Source: Clostridium rectalis (GTDB taxonomy: Bacteria > Bacillota > Clostridia > Clostridiales > Clostridiaceae). Taken from it: a DNA stretch of 64,000 bases. The notes under the pieces were generated by a model. It was not told the origin of the DNA. It searched no databases and saw only the letters and a list, made by a program, of their open reading frames with translations. The stretch spans positions 186,001-250,000 of the forward strand of contig NZ_UYZZ01000002.1 of the NCBI RefSeq assembly GCF_900626095.1, written 5' to 3'. Position numbers and translations under genes: made by a program. The number at the start of each line of letters is the position of its first letter. The first letter of the stretch is position 1. Positions 31,546-40,206 of the stretch are shown here, piece after piece.

Positions 31546-32273
31546 TGCATGCCTCCCATTCTTAATAAATTAAAATAATAGTCTTCCAACGAGTTTTCAT
31601 CAGCTCCAACTTGATCTAGTGAAATTTGAGATAAAATCTTACCTTTATGAATAATACCAACGGTGTCTGCAATTTTTGATATTTCAGATAAAATATGACT
31701 TGATATCAAAATTGTTGTTCCAGCCTCACTATTAATCTGTTTCATAAGTTGCCTAAACTCTTTAATCCCATGTGGATCCAACCCATTTATTGGTTCATCA
31801 AGTAATAACAATTTTGGATCCGCCAGTAGAGCTCGTCCAATAGCTAACCTCTGTCTCATTCCTAAAGACATTTCTTTGGTAAGCATTTTTTCACAATTTT
31901 GCAATCCCACTAACTCTAATATTTTAGGAATTTTAGAATATGAACAATCTAAATAATCACAATATATCATTAAATTTTTATTTACTGAAAGGTGAGTATA
32001 AAATACTGGCACTTCTACTATATACCCAATATCTCTATACAAATTTTTAAATCTCTCGTTATTTCCATCCATAGAGTATCCAAAAATTCTAACTTCGCCA
32101 GATGTTTTGTGATATAATCCCATTAGTATCTTTATAAATGACGTTTTACCAGCACCATTAGCACCTAAAAAACCATAAATCTCCCCACTTTTAATACTTA
32201 AAGATACCTTATCTAAAATATGTTTATCACCTATTTGTTTGCATAGTTTATTTGTCTGAACAGCATAAGACAT
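31542..32273 (-). CDS. ABC transporter ATPase (BcrA-like)
   Basis: 243-residue ATPase. Walker A GANGAGKTS (about 38), signature region SLGMRQRLAIGRALL (about 138), Walker B LLLLDEPINGLDP, switch His in ISSHILSE. The S-L-G-M-R-Q-R-L signature, in place of LSGGQ, is characteristic of the BcrA/lantibiotic-protection and related drug-resistance ATPases. It has a strong GGAGGGG ribosome site and starts 12 bases after the TetR-family regulator. It forms a transporter with the permease that overlaps it and probably exports or removes a membrane-active peptide. Confidence 0.9.
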   Translation of the reverse strand: MSYAVQTNKLCKQIGDKHILDKVSLSIKSGEIYGFLGANGAGKTSFIKILMGLYHKTSGEVRIFGYSMDGNNERFKNLYRDIGYIVEVPVFYTHLSVNKNLMIYCDYLDCSYSKIPKILELVGLQNCEKMLTKEMSLGMRQRLAIGRALLADPKLLLLDEPINGLDPHGIKEFRQLMKQINSEAGTTILISSHILSEISKIADTVGIIHKGKILSQISLDQVGADENSLEDYYFNLLRMGGMQ

Positions 32274-32285
32274 AGCATCCCCTCC

Positions 32286-32897
32286 TTATCTTTTTATTAC
32301 TGTAGTATTATCAAACAATGAATTAATTAAATTATCTAACATAAAATCAAAAAGCTTTATGTGGTCATAACTCTTATCTAAAACATCTTTACTTTGTATT
32401 GTAGATAAGAGTGCACTTAATGTTCCTATTGCAAAATCTTCTTCAACTTTAAGAACTAAATTGGCTTTTCTAATCGCCTTTCTAAAAAAATTTACACTAT
32501 CTACATGTAGCTTTTTTATAATTTCACTATCAATTTTTTTTATTAAAGCAATAAAATCAGGTGTGTTAACTTCATATAAAAACGGAATTTTATCATATTC
32601 TCTATATAACATTTTTATGGCTTTTGTATACCCATTAAGAGTAGGCTCTTTTGAAAGAGTCAATTCAAAAAATTGGTAATCTAGCCTTTCCTGAATTCTT
32701 ATTATAGTTTCAACAAATAAATCTTCCTTTTTATTAAAAAAAGAATAAAAAGTTCCTATGGCAACATCTGCTAAATCACAGATTTCCTTAACGCTGGTCT
32801 TTCTATAACCATTTTTCTTCCAACACTCTTCACAAACTAAACATAGCTTATTTCTCAATTCATCTTTACATTGAGAATCAACAATTGTTTTTCTCAT
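32286..32897 (-). CDS. TetR-family transcriptional regulator
   Basis: 203 residues. The N-terminal helix-turn-helix VKEICDLADVAIGTFYSFFNKKEDLFVE (about 37-65) is a textbook TetR DNA-binding unit; the remainder is a helical ligand-binding domain without recognisable homology. It is the first gene of the operon that carries the BcrAB-like transporter, so it probably represses that transporter and itself until a ligand appears. Directly upstream lies a promoter whose downstream side carries four GAATATTC-like repeats, a likely operator. It may also control the synthetase operon behind the transporter and the divergent secreted protein gene. Confidence 0.9.
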   Translation of the reverse strand: MRKTIVDSQCKDELRNKLCLVCEECWKKNGYRKTSVKEICDLADVAIGTFYSFFNKKEDLFVETIIRIQERLDYQFFELTLSKEPTLNGYTKAIKMLYREYDKIPFLYEVNTPDFIALIKKIDSEIIKKLHVDSVNFFRKAIRKANLVLKVEEDFAIGTLSALLSTIQSKDVLDKSYDHIKLFDFMLDNLINSLFDNTTVIKR

Positions 32898-32927
32898 TAA
32901 TTTCTCTCTCCCTTAATCTCTTAAATA

Positions 32928-32977
32928 GAATATTTATATATGAATATTCTCTTGTGAATATTCTATTTTATATATTC
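32928..32977 (-). promoter_or_regulatory. Operator array A: four GAATATTC repeats, 14 bp apart
   Basis: Eight-base units start at 32928 (GAATATTT), 32942 (GAATATTC), 32956 (GAATATTC) and 32970 (ATATATTC), exactly 14 bp apart. The core unit is itself palindromic. The array lies immediately downstream of the minus-strand -10, between it and the TetR gene, a classic place for a repressor site. Confidence 0.7.
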
Positions 32978-33005
32978 ATTTTAACATTTTTTTATTTTAT
33001 GTCAA
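32978..33005 (-). promoter_or_regulatory. Promoter of the TetR/BcrAB-like operon
   Basis: On the minus strand: TTGACA (33005-33000), 16 bases, TAAAAT (32983-32978) with an extended TG element just before the -10. The sequence from the extended -10 onward is the same 18 bases as in the divergent promoter. Confidence 0.75.
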
Positions 33006-33024
33006 GGATATTTTTGAAAAACTA

Positions 33025-33052
33025 TTGACAAAATTCATTCAATTGTTAAAAT
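33025..33052 (+). promoter_or_regulatory. Divergent promoter toward the secreted protein gene
   Basis: TTGACA (33025-33030), 16 bases, TAAAAT (33047-33052), again with an extended TG. The -35 boxes of the two divergent promoters are only 19 bases apart. The first start codon downstream that I trust is at 33385, so the transcript would have a leader of about 320 bases. Confidence 0.7.
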
Positions 33053-33088
33053 GAATATATACTTGTGAATATTCATTTTGTAATATTC
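33053..33088 (+). promoter_or_regulatory. Operator array B: three GAATATTC repeats, 14 bp apart
   Basis: Units start at 33053 (GAATATAT), 33067 (GAATATTC) and 33081 (TAATATTC). The first touches the plus-strand -10. Spacing and sequence mirror array A, so one regulator probably binds both sides. Confidence 0.7.
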
Positions 33089-33189
33089 AATCTTAAGCTT
33101 AAGTATCTTAATGTAAAGTTAGATATAATTAACTAATCAAGAATAATATGCTCATGAGCTATTAACAGTTAAAATTTTTATATGACACA

Positions 33190-33219
33190 AACTCTCTCAC
33201 TTTAAACTCTCTCACTTTA
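33190..33219 (+). repeat. Tandem 15-bp repeat in the leader
   Basis: AACTCTCTCACTTTA occurs twice head to tail without a gap. It lies in the untranslated stretch between promoter and gene. Otherwise 33089-33384 shows no gene or confident hairpin. Confidence 0.8.
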
Positions 33220-33384
33220 TAATGTCCATTCTTACTACACCACAAACATGTTTTTGAATCTATTAACAATGATAAAAAATTCAAAAACAAATAATAATAA
33301 AATAAAGTTTTTCTCACATTTTTTAATATTCATATATATTTACAAAATATATTAAATTACATAAATATATTAAGGAGTTGTATT

Positions 33385-34149
33385 ATGAAAAATCATATTA
33401 AAAAAATAATTATTACTTTTACATTAGTGACCTGTGCCGTATGTACAATCATAATGTCCAAAGTTGTGACACCTAACAGTACCCCTAGCACTAAACCCAG
33501 TAATAAACCCAGCAATAAATCAAATGATAAAATTAATATTAGTGGTAATAAAAGTAATAGAAGTACTGAAGAAGATGTCCAAAATAAATCCACTAGTGGA
33601 GGTGATGAAAAGTTGTTTATAAATATAAATAGTGGTGTTGTAAAGATAATTCCTGGTAATTCTGATGAACCTAAATTTGAATATGATAAATCTTTATGTA
33701 GTGTTAATACTCATAAAGATGAGTTTTCAAGAACAATTACTGTTACTTCTAAAAAATCTTTAAATAGCTGGGCAGGCAAAATATGTACAATTTATACTCC
33801 AAAAACTATAAAGTCTTTAAAAGTTAACAATGATATTAGTGGTATAACTACAATTTCAGATTTTAATGTAAATTTAGATATAAATGGAAAAGGGATGACT
33901 TCACTAAACCTACCTGATAATTTTAGTTCAAATGTTAAAGTTACAACTAAAAATGTTACAAATGTAGTAATCCCAGCCAATATTAATAATGCAACATTTA
34001 CTTGTACAAACAGAGGATCCGGCCTTATAAAGTTACCCTTTGATGATTATGATTTCTTAATGAAATCCTATAGCAAAGTATTTGGTAACGGACATCAATC
34101 TTATTATTTTGAAGCACAGGGACAAGCTATGCTAACAATCTCTTTTTAA
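33385..34149 (+). CDS. Exported or anchored protein with beta-rich domain (DUF4097-like)
   Basis: 254 residues. A hydrophobic N-terminal segment (about 7-26) can be a signal peptide or membrane anchor; no lipobox Cys is obvious. Residues 30-72 are a hydrophilic linker of Ser, Thr, Pro, Lys and Asn with STKPSNKPSNKSND-type repeats. Residues 75-254 are beta-rich, with short alternating strands such as LFININSGVVKIIPG and LDINGKGMTSLNLPDN, which resembles the repetitive DUF4097/adhesin fold, though I could not confirm this. It has an AAGGAG ribosome site and stands alone, divergent from the TetR/BcrAB-like operon and under the mirrored promoter, so it may belong to the same response. Confidence 0.75.
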   Translation: MKNHIKKIIITFTLVTCAVCTIIMSKVVTPNSTPSTKPSNKPSNKSNDKINISGNKSNRSTEEDVQNKSTSGGDEKLFININSGVVKIIPGNSDEPKFEYDKSLCSVNTHKDEFSRTITVTSKKSLNSWAGKICTIYTPKTIKSLKVNNDISGITTISDFNVNLDINGKGMTSLNLPDNFSSNVKVTTKNVTNVVIPANINNATFTCTNRGSGLIKLPFDDYDFLMKSYSKVFGNGHQSYYFEAQGQAMLTISF

Positions 34150-34183
34150 ATTCTTAAAAATTGAAACCACTTTTCATATAACA

Positions 34184-34230
34184 TGAAAAAAATCGGTGTA
34201 TACCAATATAATATCCACCGATTTTTTTTA
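34184..34230. terminator. Strong bidirectional terminator
   Basis: AAAAAATCGGTG pairs with CACCGATTTTTT around a loop of about 16 bases, A-run before and T-run after. It ends the 33385 gene. The following 34231-34472 is AT-rich and holds nothing I can support. Confidence 0.85.
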
Positions 34231-34472
34231 TAATACTCTTAGAACAATTATTAATTTATATAATTTTTATTTCCTTTTATTATTTGTGAATTTATTCCAC
34301 AATCTTAGTATATATCCTCAATTTAATTTTATCATAATTTATAAACTGCATAATCATTTTTGTAATTTTTTAAAATAGATCCTCTGTTAAATCTTTAATA
34401 ATAATATTGAATTTTCCTGGTCCCCTTATTAAAATTTTTAATGAACTTTAATAATCTTTAGTATATAATCAT

Positions 34473-35492
34473 TTAATAATATATAAAATTTTCCATACTT
34501 GAAAATGGAAATATTAATGTAACCTTAGTTCCCTTGTTTACCTGAGAATTAATAGTAATTTTTAAACCTAATTTCGAACAAAGTTTACCGCATAAATACA
34601 ATCCCATTCCCGTACTTTTACTAAATTTTCTTCCATTTTCACCGGTAAATCCTTTTTCAAAGACCCTATTAATATCTTTCTCTATTATTCCTACTCCATT
34701 ATCTTCTATAGTTAGTATTACAGAATTAGCCCTTTTTATTGAATATATTTTTATAATTGGTCCTTTACTATTTGAATACTTTATAGAATTTATTATTATC
34801 TGATTAATAATAAATTCAACCCACTTTCCATCACTATGAACAATTTTATCAATATCTAATATATCTAATTTTATTTTCTTATGAATAAAATCTCTATAGT
34901 TCCTTCTAATTACACTCCTTACTACAAAATCAAGGTTAATTTGTTTTATGATATAATCTTTACTTACATTATTGCTTTTAGAATAATAAAGTACCTGCTC
35001 TACAAATCCCTCAATCCTATCCATCTGAAAGTCTATTTTATTAGTTAATTCATTTCTATTATTTTCAATTATTAACTTTATAGAAGCTATAGGTGTTTTA
35101 ATCTCATGTACCCAAGTCTCTATATATTCTCTATAATCGTTTTGCATTTCCTTATAGTATTTTACATTCTCATGCATATCTCTACTTATCTCTTTAAGTA
35201 TAAAATTAAGCTTTTCTCCCTCAATAAAATTTGCTTCCTTTATTATTTCTGGAAGTAAATATTTATTATCTAAGTTATCTAATATACTCTGGACTTCATT
35301 ATAGTAATTCCTATATTTTATAAATTCTAAAGTCATATATGAAACTAATGGTAAAAACCAAATACATAATGCAGATAAAATTATAATTAATCTAACTTTG
35401 GCAGCCGCCATTATAACCCCTATAACAATAAATACTAACAAATTACATATTATTACTACCATTTTGTCTTTGATAAATTCACCTATGCTCAT
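34473..35492 (-). CDS. Sensor histidine kinase, BceS-like
   Basis: 339 residues: two membrane helices (about 12-28 and 35-55) with almost no extracellular loop, then the phosphoacceptor motif WVHEIKTPIASIKL (about 128) and an ATPase domain with IINSIKYS (N-box), IEDNGVGI, and GMGLYLCGKL. This small architecture is that of intramembrane-sensing kinases that work with BceAB-type transporters and detect peptide antibiotics through the transporter (family knowledge). It overlaps the response regulator gene as ATGA. Two ABC systems stand just upstream, making them the likely partners. Confidence 0.9.
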   Translation of the reverse strand: MSIGEFIKDKMVVIICNLLVFIVIGVIMAAAKVRLIIILSALCIWFLPLVSYMTLEFIKYRNYYNEVQSILDNLDNKYLLPEIIKEANFIEGEKLNFILKEISRDMHENVKYYKEMQNDYREYIETWVHEIKTPIASIKLIIENNRNELTNKIDFQMDRIEGFVEQVLYYSKSNNVSKDYIIKQINLDFVVRSVIRRNYRDFIHKKIKLDILDIDKIVHSDGKWVEFIINQIIINSIKYSNSKGPIIKIYSIKRANSVILTIEDNGVGIIEKDINRVFEKGFTGENGRKFSKSTGMGLYLCGKLCSKLGLKITINSQVNKGTKVTLIFPFSSMENFIYY

Positions 35493-36160
35493 GGCATTAT
35501 ATACCCCAGCCCTCTCCTAGTTTCTATTGGATTTTTTATACCTATTTCTTGAAGCTTTTTTCTTAATCTATTTATATTAACAGTTAAGGTACTATCATCT
35601 ACAAAATAATCTGATTTCCACAGATATTCCATAAGTAAATCTCTTTTTACTATATTGCCCTTATTATTTATTAAATAGGAAAGTATCTTAACCTCATTTT
35701 TAGTTAATTCTAATGATTTATCTTTATAAATAACTGTTGCATTTGAAAGGTTTAAATCAAAATCTTTATAGTTTAATATATTATTAGTTTTTAAGTTTCC
35801 ATAAGTTCTTTTTAATATATTTGTTATCCTGGCTAATAATATCTCCGTGTTATATGGTTTTGTTATAAAATCATCCGCCCCTAAATTTATGCTCATTAAT
35901 TCATCTATATCACTATCTCTACTTGTAACTATTATAATTGGAACTTCTGAAGTCTTACGTATTTCTCTGCATATATAATAACCATCATAAAGTGGTAGAT
36001 TTATGTCTAATAATATAAGATCTGCATGTTGGTTTTCAACGTATTTTATTATATTATTAAGATATATAGGCGCCTTTACTTCATATCCATATTTAATTAA
36101 AAAATTTTGTAATTCTTCTCTTATAACTTCATCATCCTCAATAATAAGTATTTTCTTCAT
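35489..36160 (-). CDS. OmpR-family response regulator, BceR-like
   Basis: 223 residues. Receiver domain (1-115) with acidic pocket IIEDDE, phosphoacceptor Asp in LILLDINLP (about 51), Thr in IIVTSRD and Lys in FITKPYN. Winged-helix domain (130-223) with ELTKNEVKILSYLI and RRGLGYIMP. It is paired with the overlapping kinase gene. In this family the regulator switches on adjacent transporter genes in response to bacitracin- or lantibiotic-like peptides. The 188 bases between it and the upstream permease gene hold no clear terminator, so cotranscription with the transporter genes is possible. Confidence 0.92.
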   Translation of the reverse strand: MKKILIIEDDEVIREELQNFLIKYGYEVKAPIYLNNIIKYVENQHADLILLDINLPLYDGYYICREIRKTSEVPIIIVTSRDSDIDELMSINLGADDFITKPYNTEILLARITNILKRTYGNLKTNNILNYKDFDLNLSNATVIYKDKSLELTKNEVKILSYLINNKGNIVKRDLLMEYLWKSDYFVDDSTLTVNINRLRKKLQEIGIKNPIETRRGLGYIMP

Positions 36161-36348
36161 TAATTACTCTGCCTCCCTAATATAGAATATAAGACTATTA
36201 AACTTTGGCACCAAAATCTAATAGCCCTAATGATTATTATAAGATTAAATATTAATTTTTACTATGTTTTTTACTTTTTAATTAATATGTGCATATTTAC
36301 ATAAAGCAAGCTACTACAATTATTGTAAGAAACTATTAAATAAAATAT

Positions 36349-37059
36349 TTATTTTTTCTTTTTTACACCAGGTAAAAGCATCATCAATAGTCCAGTTACC
36401 CCATATATAACTTTTCCAATTACTACACTTAGAGGTATGGAAAATACTGGTTCAACTACCTGAAGAGACTCTGGATATTTTGTAAAGAAGTTTCCTCCAA
36501 ATAAATCCATTGAATACGGTAATGGAATGAGACTTAATAATACCACCCCAGCCATAAGCACAAAAACTACTCCTTGGTGATACTGCCCCCCAAAAGTTCC
36601 TAATCCAAGGGTAAACAACATAGCTGGTAACAGTGTTATAATTATTGGGACTAGAAATGCTGAGAAGTTTGTGTAATTAAAATTCACAGCATAGAATAAA
36701 AAACTGTAAATAATAGGAACTGAAGAAATTAACCCAAAACCTACAATAATAGTTACAAAGCGTATCACTTGAAACTTAAAGGGGTCAATAGGAGTTGCTT
36801 TAGTTAACACCTGTACACCTTTTTCTTGTTTTTGATAAAAAAATGATACAAAAAATAACAGAGTAACAAGCAAAATAGGTAACACTTTAGCTAAGTATGT
36901 TCCATAACTCCAGCCAGAGAATGGGGCGGTATTTGCTATTCCAAGAATTATTTGTCCACGCATAATCTCATAACTATATAAAGCAGAAATAATAAGCAAT
37001 CCTAAGAAAAATTTATTTATAATCAGCCTTTTAAGTTCATATTTAAATATTTTATTCAA
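36349..37059 (-). CDS. ABC-2 type permease
   Basis: 236 residues with about six membrane helices, starting with a basic stretch MNKIFKYELKRLIINK common to ABC-2 permeases. The start is TTG, supported by GGGAGG 9 bases upstream; it overlaps the stop of the peptidase-permease gene by 8 bases. Together with the ATPase at 39286 and the permease-peptidase at 37052 it forms one three-gene transporter. Substrate unknown; the neighbouring BceRS-like system points to envelope stress or peptide antibiotics. Confidence 0.85.
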   Translation of the reverse strand: MNKIFKYELKRLIINKFFLGLLIISALYSYEIMRGQIILGIANTAPFSGWSYGTYLAKVLPILLVTLLFFVSFFYQKQEKGVQVLTKATPIDPFKFQVIRFVTIIVGFGLISSVPIIYSFLFYAVNFNYTNFSAFLVPIIITLLPAMLFTLGLGTFGGQYHQGVVFVLMAGVVLLSLIPLPYSMDLFGGNFFTKYPESLQVVEPVFSIPLSVVIGKVIYGVTGLLMMLLPGVKKKK

Positions 37060-39283
37060 GGTTTAATTCCTCCCCTTTTAATTTACAAGCATTTAAAAAA
37101 TCATCCCATGTAATTTTGGTTTTTGATTTATTTTTATATAATCCGGCCAAAATTTCATCCATTTTATCCTCTCCTCCAACTAACTTTGATGCTTTCAAAA
37201 TCTGAAGAGGCAATTTTGAGTATAGTCGTAAAGTCCTATCAGTGTCATTAATATCTTGAACATATCTTTTGGGTAATATTTTTAAATATTCTGGATGTCT
37301 ACTATAAAAATTTTTATTATTTTCCTTTACACGCTCTTTCCATATGTCTACATAATTTTTATGAGCATATTCTTCTCCATAAATTTTCTTCATAGCTCGG
37401 TAAGTTGTATAAACAGCAAGGCCTTCAGCTGACCAATTTCTATTATTTCCACCATCACTTACATTTTGCACTCCCCACCATTGATGAGCAAGTTCGTGGG
37501 ATAGTGTTTCAGCCCCAGATGCACCCTTTGATTTGTCATTTAGATTTTCATCATTAAAACAAAATTCTCCCATGGTACTATGATTTGGATATGCCAATCC
37601 TCCTGGAAATAAAGCAGTTTTTTCTACTATTTTTAAAGGTGAATTTTTAGTAACATTATTTAACTTACCATAATGACTAATACAATAATCAATAGTATCC
37701 TTCATTACTTTTTCAGCACTTATATTCTTCATAGTGTCCTTATGTTTGCTACTATAATAAAAGTTTATAGGCATTTTTTCATTTCCCAACTGCTTCATAA
37801 CATAATCACCAGCCATTAAAGAAAAACGAGTCCCCTTAAGATGAACAAACCATGTTTTCTTATCCCCATTCTCTGAAAGTAACTTAGTTGTATCCCCATT
37901 TAAGTTTGCTACTGCTTTACCACTTTCATCCTCCTGTGAAGGATCTACTACTGGAATAAGCCCCGCAGGCATTGTAAGTTCGCATACAAGTTCAGAATTT
38001 TTCTTGCTACTTTCCACTTTTATATTAGGAATAAAATCACTACTCAAATCTATATATTTTTTGCTAATGTTAGTATCCAAAATATAATCACTTAAAAAAT
38101 ACAGAACTTTAGGTCTTCCTTCATATTGTATAGTGAGTTTAATATCCTTTTCATCAGGTACATTAAATATAATATTATTTTTTATATTATCTATTTTTTT
38201 AAATGCAACCTTTTTATCATTTACTATTATTTGCTGAATATTATATCCTGGATTTATTGTAAATCTACATTCCTGTTTATTGTTGCTCAAATTTTCAAGG
38301 GAGTATACTCCCTTTGCAAAAAGACTTCCCTTACTTCCATCAAATGAAATTTTCAAATTACTATTTAATAACTTAATCTCTTTATTTACTTTGTCAGTAA
38401 TATGGTTTGAATCGTCATTAATCATTTCAATAATTCCTTCTTTAGATACCAGAAAAACATCAGGTTGATTCATAAAAGCATAGCATCCACCAGCAATCAT
38501 TGCTACAGCCAGTATGGGAATATACACTTTTCTAGAATTATAAAAAATAGAAGCAAATATCCTCTTTCCATAACATCGTACACTTAATAACCCAATTAAC
38601 CACAAACCACCAAATATTAAAAACCAAAACAGTCTATTATGCTTCATTAAACGAAAAATTTGTGCATTACTAAAATAATCTGAAAGCGCTGGAACTGAGG
38701 GTTTTATCCAATGCAATATATTCCCAATAGGTAAATCCCTAATTAAATTTGGCAGCATTATTAGAATAAATGCTCCCATACTAAGGTCTACACGGTAAAA
38801 AATCTGATAAAATGCAGAAGCTACTAAAATCGATAGCAGTATAGATGGAAGTATCAAAAGAAAAAAGCTGTTTAAATAAGTATATCTATCAAAAACATTA
38901 CCCATCTTTATAACTGTATATGGATAATAAAGTAGTGAAGTAATAAAAACAGTTACCGTAGCTAATATTCCCAAAGTAAATAATCTGACCACATTTAGCA
39001 CCAATGGGGATACAATACTATTTGTTAATCCTTCAGTTTCATATTTGTGTACCCTATGAAATTCTAACAGTGTTAATATTGCAAATAAAATTCCTCCTCC
39101 TACTGCTCCGGCAATAGTTGGGTTTCCAATAAATTGGCCACATAAGGTTTCATTAAGCATACCCTCATTGTAAAATTTATATCCTGCCATTGGTGAAAGC
39201 ATAGTCAATATCATAATTAAATAAACAATTTTTGAATGGAAGATACGATTTAATTCCACTCTTAGATAAGAAAAGAACTTCAT
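37052..39283 (-). CDS. ABC permease fused to an M1-family metallopeptidase domain
   Basis: 743 residues from the ATG at 39283, which has GAGGTGA upstream and starts 2 bases after the ATPase stop; the longer open frame overlaps the ATPase gene and is unlikely. Residues about 1-260 carry six membrane helices of ABC-2 type, followed by one more helix near 260-280. The large C-terminal part is predicted outside the cell and has the gluzincin site HELAHQWWG with the third zinc ligand in WSAEGLAVY, 19 residues later. A fused permease and M1 aminopeptidase-like domain occurs in some Firmicute transporters (family knowledge). It may degrade peptides at the cell surface. Sequence looks intact. Confidence 0.88.
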   Translation of the reverse strand: MKFFSYLRVELNRIFHSKIVYLIMILTMLSPMAGYKFYNEGMLNETLCGQFIGNPTIAGAVGGGILFAILTLLEFHRVHKYETEGLTNSIVSPLVLNVVRLFTLGILATVTVFITSLLYYPYTVIKMGNVFDRYTYLNSFFLLILPSILLSILVASAFYQIFYRVDLSMGAFILIMLPNLIRDLPIGNILHWIKPSVPALSDYFSNAQIFRLMKHNRLFWFLIFGGLWLIGLLSVRCYGKRIFASIFYNSRKVYIPILAVAMIAGGCYAFMNQPDVFLVSKEGIIEMINDDSNHITDKVNKEIKLLNSNLKISFDGSKGSLFAKGVYSLENLSNNKQECRFTINPGYNIQQIIVNDKKVAFKKIDNIKNNIIFNVPDEKDIKLTIQYEGRPKVLYFLSDYILDTNISKKYIDLSSDFIPNIKVESSKKNSELVCELTMPAGLIPVVDPSQEDESGKAVANLNGDTTKLLSENGDKKTWFVHLKGTRFSLMAGDYVMKQLGNEKMPINFYYSSKHKDTMKNISAEKVMKDTIDYCISHYGKLNNVTKNSPLKIVEKTALFPGGLAYPNHSTMGEFCFNDENLNDKSKGASGAETLSHELAHQWWGVQNVSDGGNNRNWSAEGLAVYTTYRAMKKIYGEEYAHKNYVDIWKERVKENNKNFYSRHPEYLKILPKRYVQDINDTDRTLRLYSKLPLQILKASKLVGGEDKMDEILAGLYKNKSKTKITWDDFLNACKLKGEELNLE

Positions 39284-39285
39284 AA

Positions 39286-40149
39286 CTATTTCACCTCTTT
39301 CCTCATAATAAGATACATGTAAGCGTCCTCTAAAGTAGGCTCCACAGTTTTTGCAAAATCTGGAAGTGATTCTGCTACAATACGACAAGCAATACCACGG
39401 GCTGTGTTAACTCTTGACGTTATCTTATATTGTTGATTTACCTTTTCTTCTGTTTTTTCTTCAAATACTCCAACATGATTGTGTGCTAAAAGGATCAGTT
39501 CCTCTGGTGTACCTGTAAACAAAATTTGACCATGATTAATAACAATCAGTCTATCACATACTGATTGTACATCTTCAATTATATGGGTAGATAATAACAC
39601 TATCTTATCCTGTGCAGTTTTGGAAAATAAATTACGAAAATTAATACGTTCCTCTGGATCAAGTCCAACTGTTGGTTCATCAAAAATTAATAATTCAGGA
39701 TTACTCATAAGGGCTTGGGCAATACCTACACGTTGCCTTTGGCCACCAGACAAAGTGGAAATTCGTGATTTACGTTTTTCTATCAAATTTGTCTTCTCAA
39801 TAACATTTTTAATAACCTTCTTACTATTTTTAATTCCTTTTAACGCTGCCATATAATCTAAAAACTGCCAAACGGTAAGTTCATCATAAAGTCCAAAAGA
39901 TTGTGGCAGATATCCTAGACTTGCTTTTAGGTTTTTTTCGTTTTTAAGCAAAGGCTCACCATCTATAATAATTTCTCCACTAGTTGGTATCAATTCTGCT
40001 ACAAGTAGCTTCATAAGTGTGGATTTCCCTGCTCCATTAGGTCCCAAAAGTCCAATAAAACTTGGACTTTCTATTTGCAATGAGACATCCTTTAATGCGT
40101 GTTTACCAGTTTTATATGTCATATTTAAATTTTCAACTGAAATTTTCAT
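39286..40149 (-). CDS. ABC transporter ATPase
   Basis: 287 residues. Walker A GPNGAGKST (about 36), Q-loop YLPQSFG, signature LSGGQRQRVGIAQAL (about 133), Walker B LLIFDEPTVGLDP, switch His in LSTHIIED. A C-terminal extension of about 70 residues ends in EPTLEDAYMYLIM, as in drug-export type ATPases. It heads the three-gene transporter 39286/37052/36349 and has an AAAGGATG ribosome site. It is 57 bases behind the BceB-like gene, so the whole run 42955-34473 may be one regulon. Confidence 0.92.
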   Translation of the reverse strand: MKISVENLNMTYKTGKHALKDVSLQIESPSFIGLLGPNGAGKSTLMKLLVAELIPTSGEIIIDGEPLLKNEKNLKASLGYLPQSFGLYDELTVWQFLDYMAALKGIKNSKKVIKNVIEKTNLIEKRKSRISTLSGGQRQRVGIAQALMSNPELLIFDEPTVGLDPEERINFRNLFSKTAQDKIVLLSTHIIEDVQSVCDRLIVINHGQILFTGTPEELILLAHNHVGVFEEKTEEKVNQQYKITSRVNTARGIACRIVAESLPDFAKTVEPTLEDAYMYLIMRKEVK

Positions 40150-40206
40150 ATATTTATCATCCTTTCATATGTCTTATAAAATATTTCAATATTTTAAATA
40201 AAAAAC

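Noticed and set aside
33190-33219. CRISPR or repeat array
   Set aside because: Only two adjacent 15-bp units with no spacers; no CRISPR array seen anywhere in the window.
33393-33593. Minus-strand 66-codon frame rich in Leu, opposite the secreted protein
   Set aside because: It is the complement of the Asn/Lys/Ser linker repeats; no ribosome site.
39284-39388. Longer start for the peptidase-permease
   Set aside because: Would run 100 bases into the ATPase gene and adds an unrelated Cys-rich extension; GAGGTGA supports the later ATG.
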